Positions 11,792 to 22,515 are shown, numbered from the stretch's first letter. The stretch: DNA of 64,000 bases from Nannobrachium achirus (GCA_963921795.1 OY997661.1:41141966-41205965); one strand, 5' to 3'. Program-made: numbers and translations. Notes: generated by a model from the letters alone, not told the origin.

Positions 11792-12217
11792 CAGGGACGT
11801 GCTGGCCATTGGGAAAAGCGGGACAACTCCCGAACGGCCGGTTCATTCCCGGCCGGTCCAGGCCGGCCCTTAAGAAAAATAAATAAATAAAATGTCGGCC
11901 CTCGTTCCATTTTGGAAGCACACAGCACCCGCGAGGCGTTGTGTGCTTGTAAATCGGCTGTTTTCACTAGTTTAAATCATTTTTTAAATGATAAATACAA
12001 AACAAACGGTTTTGGACATACAAGGTTTTCACCCGACAACGACGAAATATAACTCATGTATAGTAATTGGCCCACTGGCTTGTCACTTGTCATGATCTGA
12101 AATGGCAAATCTTTGAGTAGCAGCAGCGCTATAGAGAGAGATCTCTCTCTATAGCGCGCAATGAGGGCCTCTCCAACTCTTTTTCCCAGGCTGAATCAGG
12201 GGCCCAGCACGTCCCTG
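11792..12217. mobile_element. hAT-like MITE, CAGGGACGTGCTGG family
   Basis: Ends are CAGGGACGTGCTGG and CCAGCACGTCCCTG, with 8-bp duplications CCCCCGTG and GCCCCGTG (7 of 8). It is an inverted relative of the cleaner copy at 61959-62448. It carries a decayed hairpin module (11914-11970) and a separate perfect 32-bp palindrome at 12126-12157 (GCGCTATAGAGAGAGATC and its complement). Confidence 0.85.
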
Positions 12218-12382
12218 GCCCCGTGCCTGACAGCAGGCGTGGGGCTTGATATTTATCCCAAAACAAATGAGGTTTCGTAAGAGGCTTATGCGAAGAATCA
12301 CTAAGGGATTTTTCTTTTTTTCTTCTTCCTTTGAGCCTCCACCTCTATAATCTCCAGGAGACAGATAGGCCCTCGACTCCAG

Positions 12383-12970
12383 CAGTGGCGTCAGTTCAGC
12401 AAAAGCTAGGGTATGGCAAAGACGGGAGTCCTCATGGAAAAGAGGCATTACATTTTGTATAACACGGTTCTATTGTGAAAATAGCAGATCTACATGCTCA
12501 CAACGCCTCGCGCTGCGAGGCGTTGTGAGCATGTAGATCGGCTATTTTCACAACGTCTGAAAAAAACGAGTTTTGGCAGTTTTTTACACAGGTTTCTACG
12601 GTTTCTTGGGCTGGATATGGCAGCCTGGAATGGTTGTTCAAGTGCAGCTAAACTTGGCATGTTAGTAAATGTGCCACAATTAACAATAATGCTTTGCACC
12701 TGTGCAGCTGACCTGCGGAACCTGGGAATATACCATTCTGTCAAGCTGGGGAGAATACAAGTGTGGAGAATATAATTATAATACCTTGTTAAAGTGACCA
12801 TTTTGTAAACTTTTGCATTTGTAGCTATTTTACTGTAATTTAACAACATAATAACCAGCACAGATAGACAAAGTGACATTCATGGATTTATATTTAACAA
12901 AGTAAATTTTCCCCCCTGGACCCAGGGTATGGCAGCTGCATACCCCTGCCATACCCAATTGACGCCCCTG
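12383..12970. mobile_element. hAT-like MITE, CAGTGGCGTCAG family, with hairpin
   Basis: Ends are CAGTGGCGTCAGTTCAG and CAATTGACGCCCCTG. Target duplications are GACTCCAG and GACTCCGG (7 of 8). A complete hairpin module lies at 12473-12553. The sister copy at 45611-46094 has the same ends and flanking interior but no hairpin. Confidence 0.85.
12473..12553. repeat. Hairpin module, complete, ACATGCTC variant
   Basis: TTGTGAAAATAGCAGATC pairs with GATCGGCTATTTTCACAA. The inner stem is CTACATGCTCACAACGCC with the matching GGCGTTGTGAGCATGTAG. Against the common ACAAGC/GCTTGT form, both arms carry the same change (ACATGC/GCATGT). Confidence 0.9.
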
Positions 12971-13126
12971 GACTCCGGCAGCCGCCTCCCATAGCACGGC
13001 GTCCAAACCTGACATTAAGACATGTTCCCACACGCCGCGGGGTCGCGTAGGCCGTTTGTCGAACAGATGTTTTCAGGGGTTTTGATTTTGGTCGGCGCGC
13101 TCGGCCGCAGCGCTGAGCTCAATGGA

Positions 13127-13951
13127 CAGGGGCGTCACAAGGGGGGGGGGGGGGGGGGGGGGGGAGTGGGACTGAGTTACTAGGGCCCAAGGTGGAGGGG
13201 CCTTCATTATTTTATACTATAGCTATTGAAAAATAGCAGCTATACAAGCTCACAGCGCGGCACCGAGTGCTGCTGTTTTTGAAAAGTCGTGAACATGTGT
13301 GCACATCTTTGAATACATGTACTTTTTAAGCGAGCATTTGTAACAGGGGGGTCCTTGGAACTAGATATTTTGAGATGGGGGTCTGTGACCAAATACATAT
13401 AATTTTCTGGGGGTCCTTCACATGAAAATATTTGAGCACCACAGATTTTTTTTTTCTTTTTTTTTTTTTTATTAAATTGTTTTTATTGAATTTTTTACAG
13501 AAAACACAAAACTACACAGTACAATAATACATTTAAAAGAAAAGTACAATAATACAAACCTAAAAATACGATGCAATAAAAAATACAAAATATAAATGAT
13601 TATGTACATAATTTGTCCACAAAATGTCACTTGTCATACAAAATGTTTGTCATGAAATTCACGTCCTATGCCTGAGCGTCCCCAGCCGGGAATTTAACTC
13701 TGAAATAGTCCAAGAATGGCTGCCTTGAGCACCACTGACATAGAAACATAGGTTTTTCCAAAAGAAAAAAACCTTAGAAGGATTTGAAATATTCAGACTC
13801 GGCACACATTTTCACGAGTTTTCAAAAATAGCAGATCTGCAAGCTCGCAGCCGCGCTGTGAGCTTGTATATCTGCTATTTTTCAATGGTTAAAGCACACA
13901 ATGTGAGCGAATCCTTGTACCCAGGGCCCAGAATTTGGTTTGACACCCCTG
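13127..13951. mobile_element. hAT-like double-hairpin MITE
   Basis: Ends are CAGGGGCGTCACAAGG and GGTTTGACACCCCTG, with target duplications TCAATGGA and TCAATGGG (13119-13126 and 13952-13959, 7 of 8). It includes a poly(G) run (about 13140-13164), a damaged left hairpin (about 13222-13285), a complete right hairpin (13824-13883) and between them a T-rich, retrocopy-like insert (about 13441-13730). It is the same family as the intron-forming copy at 15900-16503. Confidence 0.85.
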
Positions 13952-14639
13952 TCAATGGGAGACTCATATCCTTTTCATTTATTTGCACACATGCCTGAAC
14001 CGAGCCATGCTATGAGGAATGTTTTAGGAGAAACACATAGCCTGCAGCCAAGCATTATGACTGTTATTATTGCTGGGAATCCGAACCTCTTAAAATAATT
14101 AAATGTCTGCAAGCATTCATTTGAAATGGAGTGTCTGAAATGTCCTTATTTTCTATTTCCTATGTTTGTTACAATTACATACTAGACTAAATGTTTGATG
14201 TTTACGTTAGATTTTGACACAAGATAATCATTTTTCCTATTGGATATTTTTTGTTGAAAAAAGGTAAAAATTATTATAAAAAAAAAAAAAAGTTTAACAC
14301 CACAACTATAAAAACATATATATCGTCACTGTCTGGCCAAAACCTCTTAACTCCATTTTTGCGGTTTTAGATTTTTTGGCATAAATCAGGGCTATTGAAC
14401 ACCCTTTACATCTGAGTGTTGGTTAAAATAATATTGAACCAATGGAAAGTAGTAAAAAGTGCTTGGGACAAAACCTCCTCTCTCCACTTGAGCTCATTTT
14501 CCCGAAATTGAACATTTTGGAGTTAGGAGGTTTCGGCCCGACAGCAGAGATATATTTAAATATATCGTCGTTGCCGGGTGGAAACCTTGTATCTCCAAGT
14601 TTCAAATTTGTCCGTTCTTTCGCAAAGTAAAGCCCTGCT

Positions 14640-14830
14640 TCATCATTCAAGGCCGTCGCACTAAAGTAGTGAAAACAGCAGATCTACAAGCACACAACGC
14701 CTCGCGGTGCGAGACGATCTACGTGCTTGTAGATCGTCTGTTTTCACTAGTTTAAATCATTTTTGAAATGATAAATGCAAAACGAACGGTTTCGGACATA
14801 CAAGGTTTCCACCCGACAACGACGCTATTT
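14640..14830. mobile_element. Fragment of CAGGGACGTG-family element with hairpin
   Basis: GGCCGTCGCACTAAAGTAGT, then a hairpin (14668-14748, CACACAACGC variant), then TTTAAATCATTTTTGAAATG and the ACAAGGTTTCCACCCGACAA segment. It matches the interior of 61959-62448 and 41470-41760. Confidence 0.7.
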
Positions 14831-14939
14831 AAAAAAAGGCCCTTTTTTTTGTGTCCAAATTTTTACAAATGTCCAAAACCCGAACGTCTCATTTTGTAAA
14901 CAACCACATTATGGTGTTTGGTTTTTGTTGTTTGTCTAG

Positions 14940-15097
14940 AGAGCAGCACCGTGTGCCCAGAGTGTGGTAGCGACCATGTGGTTCAGCTGGACGGCCAATC
15001 GGCTCCCTCCACCAGCACGCCTAACCGCCGGTCCTCCGGACAGCACGCCAGGGACGCGCCGCCAGGCCACGACCACGTCGATCACCTCCTCTATCAG
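14940..15097 (+). CDS. stk11ip: STK11IP internal exon B (second CxxC pair)
   Basis: About 53 residues, starting ESSTVCPECGSDHVVQLDG and ending DHVDHLLYQ. CPEC is a second CxxC that could pair with CLRC in the previous exon as a zinc knuckle; this is an inference from spacing. The rest is Ser/Pro/His-rich and probably disordered. The acceptor is TTTGTCTAG|A and the donor TATCAG|GTCTGT. It enters in phase 1 (Glu completed by G from exon A) and leaves in phase 0. The next intron is only 604 bp. Confidence 0.88.
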
Positions 15098-15701
15098 GTC
15101 TGTCCATTAGAGCCTGACCGTTGCCATATTTTTTTTACCGACGCCGATGTTTGCCGATGGAGAGTGCTAGACCAGTGTTTCTCAACCACTGTGCCTGGGG
15201 ACCTTTGGTGTGCCCCTGAGAAGGGTCAAGTGTGCCCCTTGAAACTGCTTGAAAGCCAGTATTGTATTCGTCATTTTAAAAATGATTTAAACTAGTGAAA
15301 ACAGACGATCTACAAGCACACAACGCCTCGCACCGCTTGGAAATCCGTTCAGGCATTCATGATATAGCAGCCATTATGTTTTCTTCAAATGTAAACAAAC
15401 ATGGCATTTTTGAAAAAAAATAATAATAATTGAATTATATTTTTTTTCATTTTTTTTTTCAAAAACGGCCCAAACTCGGGAAACTCTGGGTTGGCAACAG
15501 ATGTGTTAAAATATACCCTTCAAGGATTACGAAAAAACAGGTGGCGAAAGAAAATCCACCATATGCGCGCGGCCCCCCCTGTCCATCTTCTAGACTAAAT
15601 AATAAGTGACACAGATGCTTTCCAGGTCCCTATTCTGGGGGTGAACATTGGACACACAGATAGCTGATCTACAAGCTCACGTTGCTCCTCTCCTCTCCTA
15701 G
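15098..15701 (+). other. stk11ip: stk11ip intron, 604 bp, made of element fragments
   Basis: It holds, in order: a TTAGAGCCTGACCG repeat fragment near the donor; a hAT-like half element (about 15170-15290, with TTCTCAACCACTG); the left half of a hairpin module (15291-15336); the right end of a TTAA element of the 58865-63456 family (about 15340-15507); and a hairpin fragment (15661-15682) that stops just before the polypyrimidine tract and AG (15700-15701) of the next exon. Confidence 0.7.
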
Positions 15702-15894
15702 GACCATTCCACAGACAACCCGTCGTCTAGAGACGCTAGCCTCAGCTGCAGCCCCGTCCTTGAGGCCACCACCGCCACCACTACCAATACCACGGACGAC
15801 CCCAGCTCCTCCTTCGTCACCGCCCAGGGGACCTTCGTCGATGAAGGCGAGGGGGACACCTGGGCCGACCGTGGCCTCTCTCACGGCAAGGAAG
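15702..15894 (+). CDS. stk11ip: STK11IP internal exon C (Ser/Thr/acidic linker)
   Basis: About 64 residues, DHSTDNPSSRDASLSCSP through FVDEGEGDTWADRGLSHGKE. It is a low-complexity Ser/Thr and acidic segment with no domain, a plausible regulatory linker. The acceptor TCTCTCCTAG|GAC follows a clear pyrimidine tract. The donor is GAAG|GTCAGC, whose GT lies inside the 8-bp target duplication of a MITE. It enters in phase 0 and leaves in phase 1. Confidence 0.88.
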
Positions 15895-16511
15895 GTCAGC
15901 CGGGGTGTCGCAACCAAATTCTGGGCCCTGGGTACTTTAACTATTGAAAAATAGCAGATATACAAGCTCACAGCGCGGCACCGAGTGCCGCGCTGCGAGC
16001 TTGTAGATCTGCTATTTTTGAAGAATCGTGAAAATGTGTGTGTTGAATGTTTCAAATCCTTCTAAGGTTTTTTGAAGAACCTATGTTTCTATGTCAGTGG
16101 TGCTCAAACCGTTTCATGTGAAATGATATGTATTTGGCCACGGACCCCCATCTCAAAATATTTAGTTCCAGGGACCCCCCAGAAGCAAAATTTGAGTCAC
16201 AAATGTTTGCTTAAAAGATACATATATTCAAAGATGTGCACGCATTTTCACAGACTAACTGAGCTCCAGTTAAGTGAAAAGGACCTCTTCTTTGACGATG
16301 GCCATAGCCAGATTGCTGACAAAGAAACATAGGTTTTTCAAAAAAAACCTTAGAAGGAGTCAAAAGAAGGATTTCTACAGATCTACAAGCTTGCAGCGCG
16401 CGCTGTGAGCTTATAGATCTGCTATTTTTCAATAGCTAAAGTATAAAATAATTCCATCCTTGGGCCCTGGTAACTCAGTCCCACTCCCCTTGTGACGTGC
16501 CTGCAGGTCAG
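15892..16511 (+). mobile_element. stk11ip: hAT-like MITE with target duplication that equals the intron
   Basis: The element body is 15900-16503, starting CCGGGGTGTCGCAACC and ending CTTGTGACGTGCCTG. These match the ends of the family copies at 13127-13951, 17522-17930 and 60193-60741. It is flanked by AAGGTCAG (15892-15899) and CAGGTCAG (16504-16511), a 7-of-8 target duplication. The left copy provides the donor (AAG|GT) and the right copy the acceptor (CAG|G). Removing 15895-16506 leaves ...GAAG|GTCAG..., the presumed pre-insertion coding sequence. The element end supplies a TAAC branch-like site (A at 16473, 33 nt before the acceptor AG) and a pyrimidine-rich stretch. Two hairpin modules lie inside (15944-16022 and about 16376-16430). 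Confidence 0.88.
15944..16022. repeat. Hairpin module inside the MITE intron
   Basis: TTGAAAAATAGCAGATATAC pairs with GTAGATCTGCTATTTTTGAA. The inner stem is AGCTCACAGCGCGGCAC with GTGCCGCGCTGCGAGCT. ATATAC opposite GTAGAT is a mismatch shared by most copies of this family. Confidence 0.9.
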
Positions 16512-16626
16512 AGTAAAGAGGATCTGTCCGGGAGCTACAACTACACCGACGCTACTAGCTCTACCCCTCCAGGATACCACGCCGACCAGGCCCAAGCCCT
16601 GCGCGGAGGACGGCCCAGTCCTGGAG
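16507..16626 (+). CDS. stk11ip: STK11IP internal exon D
   Basis: 40 codons: GQSKEDLSGSYNYTDATSST then PPGYHADQAQALRGGRPSPG. It is predicted disordered, with an SxSKEDL-type acidic Ser motif. The acceptor is CCTGCAG|GT, where CAG comes from the target duplication of the upstream MITE. The donor is CTGGAG|GTGGGT. Phase 1 in and phase 1 out. The reading frame through the 15895-16506 intron is uninterrupted. Confidence 0.85.
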
Positions 16627-16734
16627 GTGGGTGGTTCTAGCCTGATTTCAGACTCAGCTTACCACTTGAGTCTGATATTGTGCCCTGTCTGAACGATTTA
16701 TGGGGGAGGGACTTTTGTGCGAGCTTGCACACGC

Positions 16735-17052
16735 GTGGCCGCGCATGAGTGATCGCGACGCACGGTCGCAGTCTGTGTGTGTGTGTGTGTGTGCCAAAAT
16801 TTGATGCCAAAATCTGTAGGAGCAAAAATCGGCCTGTTGGTGGCGCTAAGAGGGCCATGTGAGAAATCAGGGGTGGAGGTTGTGATTTGCCATCCAAGGA
16901 GTGTGTGTGCAAAGTTTGGCATCGATAGGGCCAATGTTGGCAGAGATTAGGGGCAAAAGTGTGACGTGACGTGATGTGACAGACAGACAGACAGAAGGAG
17001 AGCCGGTGGAGCTTTTTTTCATAGTAACTTGTACCTGACGGTCGCAATAATC
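16735..17052. repeat. Dispersed repeat with GGCGCTA..GTGTGTGTGC core
   Basis: Contains a (GT)n run (about 16772-16792), ATCGGCCTGTTGGTGGCGCT, the conserved AGGAGTGTGTGTGCAAAG and GGCATCGATAGGGCCAA, and an ACAG run (about 16978-16994). The same order of blocks occurs at 9413-10625, 31735-32426 and 56888-57320. I cannot assign a class. Confidence 0.6.
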
Positions 17053-17521
17053 TTTTTCAGAGAGCGCCTCATAGTGCTGTTGCTCAAAATCCCTGGCCTG
17101 TGCCATGCCTAGAATAGGGACGCTAGGGTTCACGTGATTAATAATCATTAGTGTCATTAAACTCGAAACCAAGCTAATCCTAAACCAAATCCTCTCCAGA
17201 GATGATAGTATGTATGAGATTCACTGGTGCACCACAGATTTCATATGGCTAAAGTGAAATTGAGATAAATTGCAGTCTTAACTAGCGGTCATAGATCGGG
17301 GAAATGGTTGGAAAAGCACACACAAACCCTGAAGGGGGAACGCTCCGCTTCTCAGATGGTATCCCGTTTCCCAAACCCAAAACCCTAACCACAGTAACAA
17401 CAGTAAGAGTAGAGTCACCTCTTGATCCGACGGCGGGGCACCAAGGAATGAGCAGACAACAGACAATAGGGGCATAATAAAAAAACGTACCATATCTCTT
17501 CTCTTTTATTCCACTCTCCAT

Positions 17522-17930
17522 CAGGGGTGTCACACCAAATTCTGGTCCCTGGGTACAAGGGTTCACTGCGGGCCCCCCATGATTGTTCTTCATAGGGGGA
17601 GGGTGTTTAACCCATTTATACTATTGACAAATAGCAGATATACAAGCTTGTAGATCTGCTATTTTTGAAAAATCGTGAACATTTGTGCAAGTCTTTGAAT
17701 CTTTCAAATCCTTCTAAGGTTTTTTTTGGAAAAACCTATGTATTTATGTCAGTGTGAAGGACCCCCAAAATTATATGTATTAAAATAATACTTATATACA
17801 AAGATTTGCACACATTTTCACGACTTGTATATCCGTTATTTTTCAATATCTAACGTATAAAATTATTAGGGCCCTCCACCTTGGGCCCTAGTAACTCAGT
17901 CCCACTTTTCCCCCCCTTGTGACGCCCCTG
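17522..17930. mobile_element. hAT-like hairpin MITE between 50-bp direct repeats
   Basis: Ends are CAGGGGTGTCACACC and CTTGTGACGCCCCTG. It has a shortened hairpin (17621-17668) and a decayed right hairpin (about 17820-17845). The flanks are not a simple 8-bp duplication: 17472-17519 and 17932-17980 are imperfect direct repeats (TACCATATCTCTTCTC against TACCATCTCCCTTCTC). Confidence 0.8.
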
Positions 17931-18289
17931 GGTATAAAAAAAACATACCATCTCCCTTCTCTTTTCTTCTACTCTCCGTGGCAGTGCCATGTAATCTCTT
18001 CTTGTGAAACCGTAGGTGAATGTTGGCAGCGGTTCAGACCCAGTGCCTCACCCACAGCATCAACTCCTACTGAATCATGTATTTATTTTTTGGCAGATTG
18101 GCAGAGTGCCCTCATTGTTACGCAGAAGCCTTCTAATGTTGCCTTTGTTTTTAAAAAGCTATTGCTGCCTGCAGAAGTGTGCATGCGCTCAGCCTTTGTA
18201 CAGATCAGACGGAAATCTTTTCCCCTTATTTCAGTAAATGAATGGCCTAATTTATATTTGGGCGTATGACGGTATCATGCAAAAGTAGC

Positions 18290-18335
18290 GAAAATCTGAT
18301 CTACGAGCTTGTGAGCTTATAGATCTGCTAATTAA
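18290..18335. repeat. Decayed hairpin module
   Basis: GCGAAAATCTGATCTACGAGCTTGTGAG is followed by CTTATAGATCTGC. It is short-stemmed and probably deleted in the loop. Confidence 0.6.
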
Positions 18336-18369
18336 AGAAACTAGAGGTTCGGCCACTACGCGCCCGCCC

Positions 18370-18720
18370 CTCACACCTACGTATGTCGCACTGTTGATCC
18401 GACCGATATGCTCATACGTATATGGAGATCCCCGGGGTCATCAGTATATGCCCATAATAGGGCTTGCCCCCTTTTTTGCCCATATATGGAGATGTTCTAG
18501 AGCTCCACGGAGCTGGCTTGATTTGTTTGCACCTGATGCCATGACGACAGACACATTGTGGTTAGACAACACAACACACACTCCATATTTGGGCATAGCC
18601 GATCTGGGAACCCATCGGCAAAAAATACAGGGCATATGTACTCCACATGATGCGCACTGCAATGTAGTTTCAAATGCACTACATTGCAGGCACTTTTTAA
18701 GTGTGAAAAACTAAGAAGAC
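18370..18720. repeat. ATATGGAGATC-rich foldback-like repeat
   Basis: It has many GGAGATC / GATCTCC and CCCATATATGG / ATGCCCAT blocks in both directions. The same blocks are at about 39110-39560. Class unknown. Confidence 0.45.
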
Positions 18721-18773
18721 CCGTGTGACATGTGTGATCTGGGCAGCTTGCCCCAGGAAATGTGCAAACTCAA

Positions 18774-19244
18774 TAGAGGGTATGCACGTCCACTGGGATC
18801 CGCCCCCCTAATCTAGACCGAGTGGCAAAACATTGAGCAGCATGGAGCATTAGAGTTTGGAAGTGCTCGTTGCAAATCACTCAACGGTCCTGCATACCAC
18901 CTGTTTCTAAATTGCACATAATGCAGGAGGCAGCAGGACGTTGTGTTGTTGAAAACGAGTGCTTCCAAACTCTGACACTTTGAAAAATAAAAATGTGCAC
19001 AGAATGTCTTGACAGAAAGTAGCTCATAACATGCCTATGGTGGATTTTTATGCAGATAGAAAAGTGGATAATTCAAGCTTTCAGTATTGCCGCAATGTTG
19101 GTGAGTTTAACTTTGTTTAAACAATCAGATAGGACTTTTCTGTTTGGATGTATGGGCTGTCAATGGCAGAAATTATTTTTTTGCCACTCAGTAGGCGTTC
19201 CCACATAACTTCCAGCAACAGTGATGTCACACGCATACCCTCTA
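18774..19244. mobile_element. MITE, TAGAGGGTATGCACG family, copy 1
   Basis: Ends TAGAGGGTATGC and GCATACCCTCTA are perfectly inverted. The body is about 95% identical to 26111-26595. A TA dinucleotide at each edge would fit a Tc1/mariner-type duplication, but this is not certain. It has no hairpin module. Confidence 0.75.
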
Positions 19245-19493
19245 TAGGGAACAACAGTATGTGAGTATTTTTTCCACCACTGCTTGTGAGTTTCACCTCG
19301 TGGAAGAACAGAAACAGTTGTTTCCACTCACCTCCAGATGAAAAGACATGAGGTTTTACCGTGGCCTCTGCGAGGCCCGCTCCCATCACTCTCAATCCAG
19401 ATCAGTCGTTCATAAGGGCTCGCAATGCAGTAACGTCCCATGTAGCTGTTCAGCATTCACCACAGGGTTTATTGCTCCCAAATGTTCTCCCAT

Positions 19494-19987
19494 TTAACCC
19501 ATGTAGGCCTAGAATTATTGAATGCTTTAACTATTGAAAAATAGCAGCTATACAAGCTCTCAACGCGGCACCGAGTGCCACGCTGCAACCTTGTAGATCT
19601 GCTATTTTTGTGTGCACCTTTTTCAATATATATTTTTCAAAACAAGGTTTTGTAACTAAAATCTCTGCTTCTGGGGGGTCCCTGGAACAGCATATTTTGA
19701 GATGGGGGTCTGTGGCCAAACACCTGTAATTTTGGGGGTCCTTGACGTGAAAAGGTTTGAGACTTTAGAGGAAGGATTTAGAAGTCGGGTCAAAGATATT
19801 CAAAGACTTGCACACATTTTCACGATCTTTCAAAAATAGCAGATCTACAAGCTCGCAGCGCGGCACTCGGTGCCGCGCTGTGAGCTTGTATATCTGCTAT
19901 TTTTTCAATAGTTAAAGCATAAAAGTAATGGTTAACGTGGTTCAAATCGAACGCGACTCGGGCACGTTCCGGGGCTTTGAGGGTTAA
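19494..19987. mobile_element. TTAA-ended double-hairpin MITE
   Basis: TTAACCCATGTAGGCCTAG at the left and GGGTTAA at the right. Hairpin modules at 19532-19612 and 19829-19909 are in opposite orientation. Between them lies a hAT-derived segment with GGGGGTCC and TTTGAGATGGGGGTC blocks. Confidence 0.75.
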
Positions 19988-20081
19988 TGGCCATAGGCCG
20001 TGGCTTGCAGTATAAATGAATGTTTTAGTCAGGTTTCTGGCCAGGCCACAGGAATATCCCCGTCGCCAAGAAACAGTAGTT

Positions 20082-20860
20082 TAGGGATGGGACGATAAGC
20101 GATGATTGCCGTTTATCGCGATAAAAAAACACTCACAATAATCGTATCGCGGAGATTTAATTCATCGTGATATCGTCCTCCGTCATGCACTGGGATCAAT
20201 TCACCTTTTATTTCCCGAGCTGCATATCCGGTACCACTTAAACCCTCTGTAATTGGTACAGTCTTTTGTGACGCGTTGTGAGCTTGTAGATCTGCAATTT
20301 TTTGGCTAATGTTCCGCAGGATAATGGATTTTGATTAGGGGTGGGCAATATAATCGATATGGCAATATAATCGATAAGGCAATACATCGCGATAGTTTAT
20401 TTACCAATACTGTATCGATACTCAGGCCTTAGTATCGCGATACTTTGAGGAAAATAAAATATGTTCCCATGCATAGGAACCAATGGTAGAAGTCCGGTCC
20501 TGACACTCTGCTGCCTCTAGATGTCGCTGTACTATAGTAGCTACTTCCCCTTCCCTCAGTTCAATGAATGAGGTCTCTCGAGAAAATGGCTGCAAATGAC
20601 GAAAACAACAACATTAGAGCAGCGCCTTCAGCTTTTAAAGCTGATATATCGCAATAGTATCGCAATAGTATTGCATCGCAAAGATTCACAATATATCATG
20701 ATACTATTGCATCGTGACCCAAGTATCGTGATACGTATTTGCATCGCGAGATTCTTGCCAATATCCACCCCTAATTTTGATTATCGCGATAATATCGTAA
20801 ATCGTGATTTCTTTTGTCACAATAATCGTGATATGAAATTTTCACATCGTCCCATTCCTA
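20082..20860. mobile_element. hAT-like element, TAGGGATGGGACGATAA family
   Basis: Ends are TAGGGATGGGACGATAA and CATCGTCCCATTCCTA, with the perfect target duplication CAGTAGTT (20074-20081 and 20861-20868). Subterminal ATCGCGATA-type blocks repeat. Half of a hairpin module (about 20269-20298) lies inside. A second hAT-like element is nested at 20336-20773. Relatives are at 22662-22775 and 42556-44375. Confidence 0.88.
20336..20773. mobile_element. Nested hAT-like MITE, TAGGGGTGGGCAATA family
   Basis: Ends are TAGGGGTGGGCAATA and ATATCCACCCCTA. The perfect 8-bp target duplication ATTTTGAT lies at 20328-20335 and 20774-20781. It is younger than its host 20082-20860. Confidence 0.88.
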
Positions 20861-21339
20861 CAGTAGTTTGATAACTTAGCGAACGGAGGAACGGAGAACA
20901 TCTCTAAGATGATACAAATGTGAGGATTAGACATTTGACAACGGGGATACGGGAGACAAATCTCAAACGTTTCATTCAGTTGGAGTGAATTCATGTCCCC
21001 CCGACAGTGGTCGGCTGTCTGTTTGTCTATCTGTCATAGCAATAACTTAAGACACTTCATAAACTTGGGAGAAGAGTTGAGGGTGCGGTCAGGACCCTTC
21101 GCTCTTAATCTTTTCGCTTTCTTTTAGTGTTGTTTGCTCTCAAATCGGTCAAGGGTCACAGTGCAGGGTCAAAGTTTAGCGTTAGCTTGAGGCACAGCAG
21201 TGCGTCTCTCTCTATTTGCTGAAGAGTTGTTTTCGCTGAGCATTGATTTGTGGAACGTGTTAGAGCTGTTGCTGAGTCCTAGATCCCCATTTACAAGTTT
21301 ACACACAGTATATTTTGTCAGAAAGTGTAAGATTTTCTA

Positions 21340-21912
21340 ATAATTTTTGAAAAACGATTATGATAAAAATAGAATTTGACAACATTGAACTTATAAGCAT
21401 TATTTATTTTTATCTCAGAAATAAACACAAAGAACTTTCTGATAGATTAAAAATAAATAAACATCAAAACTTTATTTTATTTAACCACTCAAAATATACC
21501 GATCTGGATCTGCAACTAACATTTTATGACTTGGTTAAAAGTAGCCGAACATCGGCAGCATAAATGCAATGTAATAATAAGAACAAGAAGAAGAAAATGT
21601 AAATAATGAAATCGTCATAATCGTTTACATGTTGAAACATTTTCATATTTTCAAACATTTTCAAAAATAGTGGGAATAGCAGATCTACAAGCTCACAACG
21701 TTGTGAGCTTGTAGATCGGCTATCTCCACTATCAAGGTTCTTTTTCAAGTATAAAGTTGTCAAATATATATAATATATGTAAGTCATTCCTTTGTATATT
21801 TAGGTTATGTGTCATATCTACCATGTTCAACTTCAAAGCCTACAAGCCAAACAGGAATGTAATTGTCAATGACAGAAACACAATTAAATTGTTAATCGCA
21901 ATTGTGACCATA
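21340..21912. mobile_element. Truncated TAGGGCTGTCAC-family element with hairpin
   Basis: The interior matches 6397-8120: TCATATTTTCAAACATTTTC, a hairpin, TATAAAGTTGTCAAATATAT, and TTAATCGCAATTGTGACC near the right edge. The terminal ends are missing. Confidence 0.65.
21667..21732. repeat. Hairpin module, short-loop copy
   Basis: ATAGTGGGAATAGCAGATCT pairs with GATCGGCTATCTCCACTAT. The arms meet at ACAACGTTGT with no loop, so this is a near-perfect 66-bp palindrome. Confidence 0.9.
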
Positions 21913-21936
21913 GTGTATATTGTGTATATTGCTCGG

Positions 21937-22500
21937 ACAAAAGCTGGGGTGGCGTGTATCAAAACACCATCCCGGTTCCAACAATGGAACAAGGGCGGAG
22001 CGCTTGTTTTCGTTGGAGATGACGGAGGCGCGACGGCGTTATATTATAAACACAATCTGATCTAGCTATAACAACAATCATGAAATAGGCTATTTATTAT
22101 GAACTAATTCACTATGAAGTGTCTTTAATTATAATTAATAAAGTAAAAATAGTGAAATAACAAGGACAAATTGTTCTGCCCACAACCTTATCAAACCAAA
22201 ATGACTAAACTACTGTAAATATTGGTCTATTATAACTATGATAATGGTTCTTGTAAGTCCCAATTATTAAGTAGAATACTTAGACATTGTAAATATAGAA
22301 TGTTTATCATGTGCTATGATTATTTATGGATTACTGCGGAAGTCTGTATCGAGAGACTACCTATAACCTATACACGAGTGAGCTCTTGGCACCTCCGTGC
22401 GGTCCAGGCGAACACAACGGAGCGCTCCCTACCTCCGGTTCAGCCAATCACAAGCTTCCACTGCTGGAAGCGGGATGTTGTTTTGATACACGCTGTGGGG
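21937..22500. repeat. Foldback repeat just upstream of an exon
   Basis: GGCGTGTATCAAAACACCATC (left, about 21950) pairs with GATGTTGTTTTGATACACGC (about 22475-22494). A GGAGCGC block also occurs in both arms. The right arm ends about 16 bp before the AG of the 22516 exon. Confidence 0.65.
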
Positions 22501-22515
22501 TGTGTGTGTTTGTAG

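Larger units (their letters stand above)
502..14939 (+). other. stk11ip: stk11ip intron, 14.4 kb, filled with mobile elements
   Basis: The donor GT is at 502 and the acceptor TTTGTCTAG ends at 14939. The intron holds an LTR retrotransposon, a LINE fragment and about ten MITEs, described separately. I found no further coding exon in it, and the two flanking exons join cleanly in phase 1. Confidence 0.75.
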
